Below are positions 56,701-64,000 of a DNA stretch of 64,000 bases, in pieces (within the stretch, counting starts at the first letter, position 1; each line of letters starts with the position of its first letter). The position numbers and the translations under genes were made by a program. The notes beneath the pieces were generated by a model. It was given only the letters and a program-made list of their open reading frames with translations, was not told the origin of the DNA and searched no databases. The stretch lies in assembly GCA_905182485.1 (NCBI GenBank), contig CAJJBO010000003.1, positions 1-64,000 on the forward strand, written 5' to 3'. This DNA is from an uncultured Luminiphilus sp. (GTDB lineage Bacteria; Pseudomonadota; Gammaproteobacteria; Pseudomonadales; Halieaceae).

Positions 56701-57093
56701 GGATACTGTCTGATTGGTAACGCTGACTCGCCCACGTCTCACCCAAAAGTCAGTCACAGCAACTGATGGCACTCTTTCTTACCAGATCGACAACTGCCAC
56801 GGAAGCCGGAACCGGGTCTGAGCCCTACGCTCAGCGGAATCACCCTCATCAAACCACGAATGGCTGAGCGCCAGCGTGCTGAGCTGACCAGTAAGAAGTC
56901 GATTCGGCCTGGTCAGGCGCTGATTGTCCGTTACCGCAATAAAGCGGTGATCACGGAGCGCGATGCCAAGGGTAGCCGCATCAGAAGCAATACCAGTCCA
57001 TATTGATACTGAACGATCTTTTTAGTGCGGGCCCGCGTAAACTAGTTGCAGATGAAGCAAAAGTAACACTCACGCCAGCCTGAAGCGATTAAT

Positions 57094-58912
57094 GTGACTG
57101 ACAAGACAGCGCCCATCAAACAAGAAATCGACCCTGAGGATCGGCTTACCCGCGCGAATTCTTTGGCGCCGCTACGACAGATGCTGGCCTTTTTATGGCC
57201 TCATAAAAGCCGCCTGATGGCTGCAGGCGCCGCGCTGGGGCGCTGCCCAGGGGGCACTTTTGCCCATGCGACCGCGCCGAGTAGAACATGCGGGGTTCTC
57301 AGGCGCTGACGCAACAGGGTTATATAAGGCCGTCTCCTTTATCTTGATTATTGGGGTCGCAATGGCGTTTGGCTCCATGACGCGGTTTTATCTGGTGTCC
57401 TGGTTGGGCGAGCGTGTGAGCGCCGATCTACGGAGTGCGGTCTTTAATAATCTCGTTCATCTACAACCCAGTTACTTCGAAACAAACCATTCAGGCGAAA
57501 TCATGTCGCGGCTGACGACCGATACGACACTCCTGCAAACGTTGATCGGCTCGTCCGTGAGTCTTGCAGTGCGCAATGCGCTGACGTTAACCGGGGCGTT
57601 GACCTTGATGGTGATTACCAATTTGCAACTCAGCCTGGTGATTTTAATCGCGGTGCCCATCACACTGATTCCGATCCTGATCTTCGGCAGACGAGTACGC
57701 AAACTCTCCAATAAAAGTCAGCAGTCGATCGCAGAAGTCGGCAGTCATGCCGGCGAAATTTTTCAAAGCATCAAAGTGGTTCAGAGCTTCAATCGTGAGA
57801 TCGCAGAAAAAACCGGTTTCGCGCAAGATGTTGAGCGCGCCTTTGTCATTGCGCGATCACGTGTTTGGCAGCGAGCGTTGCTGACTGGTTTTGCTATCTT
57901 TTTATTGATGGGGGGCATGATCAGCATGATGTGGTCTGGCGGCATCGATGTCATCGAAGGTCGGATGACCGGCGGCGAACTCGGTGCTTTCGTCTTTTAT
58001 GCCGTCATGGTGGGCACCGCTTTCGCCACATTGGCAGAAGTCTGGGGTGACCTGCAACGAGCAGCAGGTGCAGCAGAACGGCTGATGGAGCTGCTGCAAG
58101 AAAGCAGCACGATTCCTGATATCGGTAGCAATACCGTGACAAGTGGACAGCGCTTGCACTTTGACGCTGTGCAGTTTTTTTACCCAAGCCGACCCGATAT
58201 GCCGGCGCTCAATGGGCTCAATTTAACGATACAACCCGGTGAGTCGGTGGCGTTAGTGGGGCCTTCTGGGGCCGGCAAGTCAACGGTTTTTGAACTCATC
58301 CTCCGTTTTTATGACCCCGCGAACGGGACTATCGAGTTTGGCGGTACGGACCTGCGGGCGCTCTCACTGACTGCCTGGCGTCAAAAAATCGCATTGGTGC
58401 CACAACAGCCCGCTCTGTTCTCCGGCGACATTTTTTACAACATCGCCTATGGTGCCGATAACCCCACGCAGGCGTCTGTTGAGTGTGCTGCACAAATGGC
58501 GCACGCCCACGACTTTATCGCAGCCCTTCCGGAGGGTTATCACAGCGATCTTGGCGCTCAAGGTGTGAGGCTCTCAGGCGGCCAACGCCAGCGGTTGGCG
58601 CTGGCAAGGGCCATTCTGGTTAATCCAGAGCTGCTGTTGCTCGACGAAGCCACCAGTGCACTCGATGCAGAAAGCGAGTGGCATGTGCAGCAAGCGCTCA
58701 CAGGAATCATGCGGGAACGAACGACTATCATCATTGCTCATCGACTCTCGACCGTCATGAATGCCGATAAAATCGTAGTCATGAATGAGGGGCAAGTCGT
58801 CGACAGTGGCCGCCACGAAGACCTCATCACGCGCTGTGATTTGTATCAGCGTTTGGCGAATCGACAATTTCAGTCAGGGGCAGAGGGCGGTGCAACGGGC
58901 AACGCATCCTGA
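57094..58912 (+). CDS. ABC transporter ATP-binding/permease (MsbA-like; frameshifted N-terminus)
   Basis: GPSGAGKSTVFELILRFYDP, LSGGQRQRLALARAI; N-term 57094-57309 in a different frame, indels within about 57230-57300. Confidence 0.9.
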
Positions 58913-59299
58913 CTAAACGGCGCTTACCAACAGCCCCCGATCGCGCGACATTGCTAGGATCGGCAATAAACGGGCTTGAGGCCGCGCTGCTCAAAGCGGT
59001 CGACCGAAGTGAGTGCGTTATCCCCGCTCCTCAAGCGCCTTTTGTCTTGGCACGCTTCTCTGGGGAACCTGCTTCTGCGGTGCCGTGTTCTGCGGGGCCT
59101 TCTTCAACGGGGCCTTCCTTCAACGGGCCGTCCTTAAGACAACTTCCCCCACGTAACGCCTGACCTGACGCTATCACAGCGACTCAAATACAAGGGGGGC
59201 TTTGCTGACTGACGGCGGCCTGACACCCCCAAAAGGGTTGCGCGGCTCATAGGCAGTCGATCCTGATTTAGCACTGTTCAGGGGGTAAAAACTCAGGAC

Positions 59300-59325
59300 A
59301 AAAAAAACCCCGCTTGAAGCGGGGT
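59300..59325 (-). terminator. rho-independent terminator downstream of pntB
   Basis: Minus strand ACCCCGCTTCAAGCGGGGTTTTTTTT. Confidence 0.85.
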
Positions 59326-59344
59326 TCTCGGCGTTTAATTGAGA

Positions 59345-60697
59345 TTAACTAAACTCTCGAACCAAGGTCGCAATACTTTCCTTGGCATCGCCAAAGAGCA
59401 TGCGCGTGTTCTCTTTGTAGAACAGCGGGTTCTCGATGCCAGCGAAACCGGAGGCCATGGATCGCTTCAGCACAAATACGGTTCGTGCATCTGCGACATT
59501 AATGACAGGCATCCCATAAATCGGGGACGACTCTACTTCACGAGCCGCCGGATTCACCACATCGTTGGCACCAATCACAATCGCCACATCCACCGTTTCC
59601 ATACGCGGATTAATCTCGTCCATCTCAAGCAACTGGTCATAAGGTACATCTGCCTCAGACGAGAAGGACGTTCATGTGCCCGGGCATGCGGCCTGCGACG
59701 GGATGAATGGCGAAAGTTAACCTCACAGCCATTCTTTTCCAATAGCTCGGTGAGTTCTTTCACCACGTGTTGTGCCTGCGCTACCGCCATGCCATAACCC
59801 GGAATAATCGCCACATTAGTCGCCGCCTCGAGGATGTAATACGCATCATCAGCAGTGATAGGCTTGATCTCGCCCTCCACCACAGTTTCCTCGTTTGAGA
59901 CACCCGCCAAGGATAACACTGACAAAGGATCGGTTCATGGCCTTGCACATGATGTAGGATAGGATCGCGCCCGATGAGCCAACAAGCGACCCTGCCACAA
60001 TCAGAGCGTTGTTGTTAATGGCGAAACCCGCCGCACAAGCGGCTAATCCAGAGTAGGAGTTCAGTAATGAAATCACTACTGGCATGTCGGCGCCACCGAT
60101 GGGGATAACCGCCATGATGCCGAAGAGCAATGCCAATCCAATGACCATATAGAGCCAATTAGGATCTGTTGGGTTCAGGCAGAACATGGTTGCGCCACCC
60201 AGTATGCCCAGCACGACCAAGGAATTAACGATTTGCTGGCCAGAAAAGGTAATCGCGCCACTGCCGATCTTTTCTGACAACTTGCCGTAGGCGATCAGCG
60301 ACCCTGTCAGAGTGACGCCACCGATCAAAATTGACAGGACAATGGTGACCAGTGTGATCGTACCTGAATCAGGTGACAGCGCTGACCACCCTACCAACAG
60401 CGACGCAGCACCGCCGAGACCATTGAACAACGCCACCATCTCGGGCATTGAGGTCATGGCAACAGCGCGTGCCGCAACGGCACCAATAGCACCGCCCACC
60501 AACATACCCGCTACAATCCAAGTGAAATCAACGATCCCTTGATCCAGCAAGGCAGCCACAATGGCGATCAGCATGCCAAGAGCCGAAAACATATTGCCGC
60601 GCCGTGCCGTTGCTGGTGAACCCAGCATCTTCAAGCCAAAAATGAAAAGCCCTGACGCAACGACGTATCCCAGTTGAGTAATCAATTCGGTCGACAT
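59345..60697 (-). CDS. pntB: NAD(P) transhydrogenase beta subunit (three indels)
   Basis: MSTELITQLGYVVASGLFIFGLKMLGSPATARRGN...; SVILGGVSNEETVVEGEIKPITADDAYYILEAATNVAIIPGYGMAVAQAQH...MNVLLSEADVPYDQLLEMDEIN after removing one base near 59910, 59725 and 59668. Confidence 0.93.
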
Positions 60698-60699
60698 GA

Positions 60700-60988
60700 T
60701 CAGCCCTCCTTCTTCTTGAAGAAGCCAAGCATGCGGTCGGTCACTAAATACCCGCCCACTACATTGATACTGGCCAAGGTCACCGCACCGAGTGTCCATA
60801 TCATCTTTGATGTCTTTGGTGGCGTAGTCTTCGAGCGCCAGCAAACCGCCGATGACGACGATGCCAGAAATCGCGTTCGAAACGGACATCAGCGGAGTGT
60901 GCAAGGTCGCCGGCACCTTATTAATCAGCTCGAAGCCGAGAAAGATCGACAACATTAAAATGAACAACAAATACTCTGCACCGGACAT
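60700..60988 (-). CDS. pntA: NAD(P) transhydrogenase alpha subunit, part 2 (frameshifted)
   Basis: MSGAEYLLFILMLSIFLGFELINKVPATLHTPLMSVSNAISGIVVIGGL; TLGAVTLASINVVGGYLVTDRMLGFFKKKEG* in the next frame. Confidence 0.9.
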
Positions 60989-60989
60989 A

Positions 60990-62132
60990 TCAGTTGCCCC
61001 CCTCAATAATGTCTTTGATCGTCGGATGCACCACTGCACCCCCGTGCGTAATCACGCAGCCGGGAAGAATGTCGTTCTCAAGATCAAGCACGAACTGCTT
61101 GGTCTCAGTGTCCCAAGTGTCTTCGACTAGATTAAACATGTTGCTGGCGTACATCTGCGTGGCGTCGCGCGGTGCGAGATTGGCCAAATTGGCGGTCCCC
61201 ACGATTGTGACGCCATTCAGATCCACCACTTCGTCAGGCGCGGAACCTTCGACATTGCCGCCTGTTTCAGCCGCCATGTCGACAATCACAGAGCCCGGCG
61301 CCATGCCCTCTACCATGTCCTGAGTGACCAACACCGGTGGCTTGCGCCCGAACACTTGCGCGGTTGTAATCACAACATCAGAGTCGGCAATCACGGCCTT
61401 TTGGGCCTGCTGTTGCATCGCAACTTGCTCGGGCGTGAGCTCTTTTGCGTATCCATCTTGCGTTTGGCCGGTGTCACCGAGGTCAATCTCAAGGAACTTA
61501 GCACCCAATGATTGCACCTGTTCTGCCACGACCGGGCGCGTATCAAATGCTGTAACACGAGCGCCCAAGCGCTTGGCGGTTGCGATGGCTTGTAAGCCTG
61601 CCACGCCGGCGCCGATGATAAAAACTTTGGCGGGCTTCAAAGTGCCAGCGGGTGTCATCATCATAGGCATGATGCGTGGCATATGATTGGCGGCCAGGGT
61701 GACTGCTACATAGCCCGCTAAGTTCGCCTGCGAGCTCAGCGCGTCCATTTTCTGACTGCGGGTAGAACGCGGAATCATTTCCATACTGACCGCGGTGACG
61801 CCCTGACTGGCAAAAGCTTTTATCAGTTCTTTCTCGTTAAAGGGGTCGAGGTAAGAAACGTGGATGCAACCCGCCTTAAGTTGACTGATCTCCGCTAACT
61901 CTGGTTTACGCAATCGAAGCAGCATATCAGCACTGGCAAGCAATGCCGCTCGATCGGAGCCAATACTGGCGCCCGCGGCCTCAAAATCAGCGTCGCTGAA
62001 GCCGGCACCGACGCCGGCCCCCGTCTCAACAACCACCTCGGCTCCGAGGCGCACCAATTTCTTAATCGTCTCGGGGGTCGCAGAGACGCGATTCTCACCC
62101 GGCTGGGTCTCACGGGGTATGACTAGTTGCAT
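60990..62132 (-). CDS. pntA: NAD(P) transhydrogenase alpha subunit, part 1
   Basis: MQLVIPRETQPGENRVSATPETIKKLVRLGAEVVVE; VFIIGAGVAGLQAIATAKRLGARVTAFDTR. Confidence 0.95.
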   Translation of the reverse strand: MQLVIPRETQPGENRVSATPETIKKLVRLGAEVVVETGAGVGAGFSDADFEAAGASIGSDRAALLASADMLLRLRKPELAEISQLKAGCIHVSYLDPFNEKELIKAFASQGVTAVSMEMIPRSTRSQKMDALSSQANLAGYVAVTLAANHMPRIMPMMMTPAGTLKPAKVFIIGAGVAGLQAIATAKRLGARVTAFDTRPVVAEQVQSLGAKFLEIDLGDTGQTQDGYAKELTPEQVAMQQQAQKAVIADSDVVITTAQVFGRKPPVLVTQDMVEGMAPGSVIVDMAAETGGNVEGSAPDEVVDLNGVTIVGTANLANLAPRDATQMYASNMFNLVEDTWDTETKQFVLDLENDILPGCVITHGGAVVHPTIKDIIEGGN

Positions 62133-62264
62133 AGTGACGTTCGCCTGATTTTTTGGGGATCAATAAGTCCCGGTTGTGTTGAAACTGTGCTCGGCTGATT
62201 ATCAGGGGTCACTACGCCGGCATTGCGCACTTGATCAGCGCCAATAAAGGCAAGTGAGGATCCA

Positions 62265-62918
62265 TCAGCCAGCGTTTAGCTTTATCAGCGGGTTTAACCA
62301 ACGATGTCGCAAGCGCGTAAAGCGTAATGGAGCATCTAATACCGCCAAACAAATACATTCCTCACCTTCGAGCGCCACTGGCGTGTGCTTATCCCAGCCT
62401 TCTCGGACGATAAAATCGCCCGGGTGATACTCGCCAACCTCATCCGAGAACCCGCCACTCAGCACCAGTGTCATTTCACTGCCACCATGTGTGTGCTCCG
62501 GAATCTTTCCGCCCTCAGCGATCCTATACAGCGCAAATTCGTGTTCTAGATCGCCGGTTTTCAAGTAACTAATGCTCAGTGATTGCGTCACGCGCTTCCA
62601 CGCAAGATCCGCATAATCACCGTTGATGAGTCGATCCAATAGGCCCGGAAGTCTGTCATCGGACGCTTCGTTTCGGGCATATCGCAGGGGTTCAGGGTCG
62701 TCTAGGCGTGCTAACACGCGATCCAGCATTGAATCTCCCACCGGCTGTGGGTCTAACTGCTCAAAATGAGCCCCTCCGATGTCTTCCAATCTCTCGACAA
62801 TGTGCCGGCAGCGTTGACAGTAGCTCAAATGCGCTGCCACGCAGGCAGACTGCGCCACTGGGAGCACGCCGGCGGCATACTCGGTTAAAAACTCGGCAGG
62901 TGGATGATGTTTCACCAT
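62265..62918 (-). CDS. ChrR-family anti-sigma factor (ZAS + cupin)
   Basis: HLSYCQRC (Hx3Cx2C zinc motif) and C-terminal cupin IPEHTHGGSEMTLVLSGGFSDEVGEYHPGDF; adjacent to ECF sigma gene. Confidence 0.88.
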   Translation of the reverse strand: MVKHHPPAEFLTEYAAGVLPVAQSACVAAHLSYCQRCRHIVERLEDIGGAHFEQLDPQPVGDSMLDRVLARLDDPEPLRYARNEASDDRLPGLLDRLINGDYADLAWKRVTQSLSISYLKTGDLEHEFALYRIAEGGKIPEHTHGGSEMTLVLSGGFSDEVGEYHPGDFIVREGWDKHTPVALEGEECICLAVLDAPLRFTRLRHRWLNPLIKLNAG

Positions 62919-63030
62919 GATTAACTAATCCAAACTATTTTCGTGTACTACACCCTACGAACGGCCTGTGCAAATGGTTCACGCCACAACGCTAATAAAC
63001 CTGTGGCATTTCAGCGCATCGCAGCCTGCT

Positions 63031-63652
63031 TCATGCCTCCATCAGGGCCTGCAATTTCTGTATTGCCAGCCGAACGCGCGACTTAACGGTACCCAACGGG
63101 AGATCAAGCTCTGCAGCTGCCTCAGAATGCGACTTTCCTTCCATATACACTTTGGCCAAGATTTGCGCCTGATCCGGCGGTAACTCACCCATCAGTTCAC
63201 GCACTCGCTCTGAGCCACGGCGTGTATGCAGGACGATGAAGGATTCCTCTTCCTCGCTTTCGAGTTCAAAGTCGTCAGAAGCCAGCGGCGTGTCAAATTT
63301 TTGCAGGCGACGAAACATGTCCGTGCGGCAGTTCCGGGCGATGGTGTAGACCCAAGTCGAAGCGGCGGCCTTCTCCGGATTAAACCCACCCGCCTTCTGC
63401 CAAACCTTCAGCATCACCTCTTGCACGAGTTCGTCGGCGTGGGTCGCAGATAAGCTCGAGCCCGATAGCGCGAAAGCTTTGATCAGCGGGGCAAAATGCC
63501 TGAAAAAACCGGGTAAACGCGGCACGATCCTGACTTTCACCCACGGAGACGAGCGCTTGGCTCCACTCGTCAGTCCTTCGCCCCGTTGGCACGTTCCACT
63601 TGCCACTGTTTTGTGCTGGGGACGCGGCGCTCTGGGTTGTTTTCTCCACCAT
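63031..63652 (-). CDS. ECF RNA polymerase sigma factor, RpoE-like (one frameshift)
   Basis: ADELVQEVMLKVWQKAGGFNPEKAAASTWVYTIARN; LDLPLGTVKSRVRLAIQKL; N-term MVEKTTQSAAS...DRAAFTRFF joins RHFAPLIKAF after removing one T from TTTTTT near 63505. Confidence 0.9.
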
Positions 63653-63757
63653 GTAGCACTCAAATATCGATCTGATCGACTAGCATACACATAGCCGGAC
63701 CGCCTTAACACCGTATTGAGGAGAAGATTTCGTCATTGAACTCATTAACACCGGCGC

Positions 63758-63787
63758 TGATCCGGCTTTCTGCACGCCCCGTAATTA
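63758..63787 (+). promoter_or_regulatory. candidate ECF sigma promoter (TGATCC-N18-TAATTA)
   Basis: tgatcc at 63758-63763, 18-nt spacer, taatta at 63782; upstream of the divergent FAD oxidoreductase. Confidence 0.5.
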
Positions 63788-63830
63788 CTCGTACCTTCTT
63801 CTCCTCCTGATGACCGGAGTTTTGTCAGCA

Positions 63831-64000
63831 GTGAATATTGCAGTCATTGGAGCGGGCATCTCCGGGCTGGGATGCGCGTATCACCTGGCCAAAAGCGGCC
63901 ATCGTGTCCATATTTTTGAAGCCCGAGACCGGATTGGTGGCCATACGGCTACCTATGATGTGCAATTGGGTGCGCGCCGTTTCGCGATCGATACGGGCTT
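63831..64000 (+). CDS. FAD/NAD(P)-binding oxidoreductase (amine oxidase-like), truncated at window edge
   Basis: GTG start; VNIAVIGAGISGLGCAYHLAKSGHRVHIFEARDRIGGHTATYDV. Confidence 0.85.
   Translation, partial: MNIAVIGAGISGLGCAYHLAKSGHRVHIFEARDRIGGHTATYDVQLGARRFAIDTG

Noticed and set aside
58951-59163. ORF with SAGPSSTGPSFNGPS repeats
   Set aside because: Low-complexity GC-rich stretch downstream of the ABC transporter with no clear RBS or motif; coding status not supported.

Overview
The window is about 64 kb of gammaproteobacterial chromosome. Gene order (pilMNOPQ-aroKB-gltBD-hemE on one side, mrcA/rpmE/priA/argS/ubiEJB/hisIE/tatABC on the other) resembles Pseudomonas-type and marine gammaproteobacteria; this lineage call is inference from memory. 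Roughly 23-64 kb is core housekeeping DNA. About 11-23 kb is an accessory, partly AT-rich segment ending at a tRNA-Pro(CGG). It holds a class-IV aminotransferase, a PPOX flavoprotein, a molybdopterin oxidoreductase, decayed gene relics, dispersed repeats including a perfect 60-bp direct repeat pair, and a 415-aa protein (14594-15841). That protein appears to join a winged-helix-like N-terminus to a compact palm resembling family-A DNA polymerases; it is the best candidate for something undescribed. A second dominant signal is the number of apparent single-base indels (about 20) splitting otherwise conserved genes (kbl, cysE, hemE, gltB, gltD, pilM, pilN, mrcA, ubiE, pntB and others), plus one in-frame stop in priA. 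These look mainly like sequence or assembly errors, so the split ORFs should be read as single genes. The right end carries an ECF sigma / ChrR-type anti-sigma module with a matching promoter-like sequence upstream of a divergent FAD oxidoreductase.
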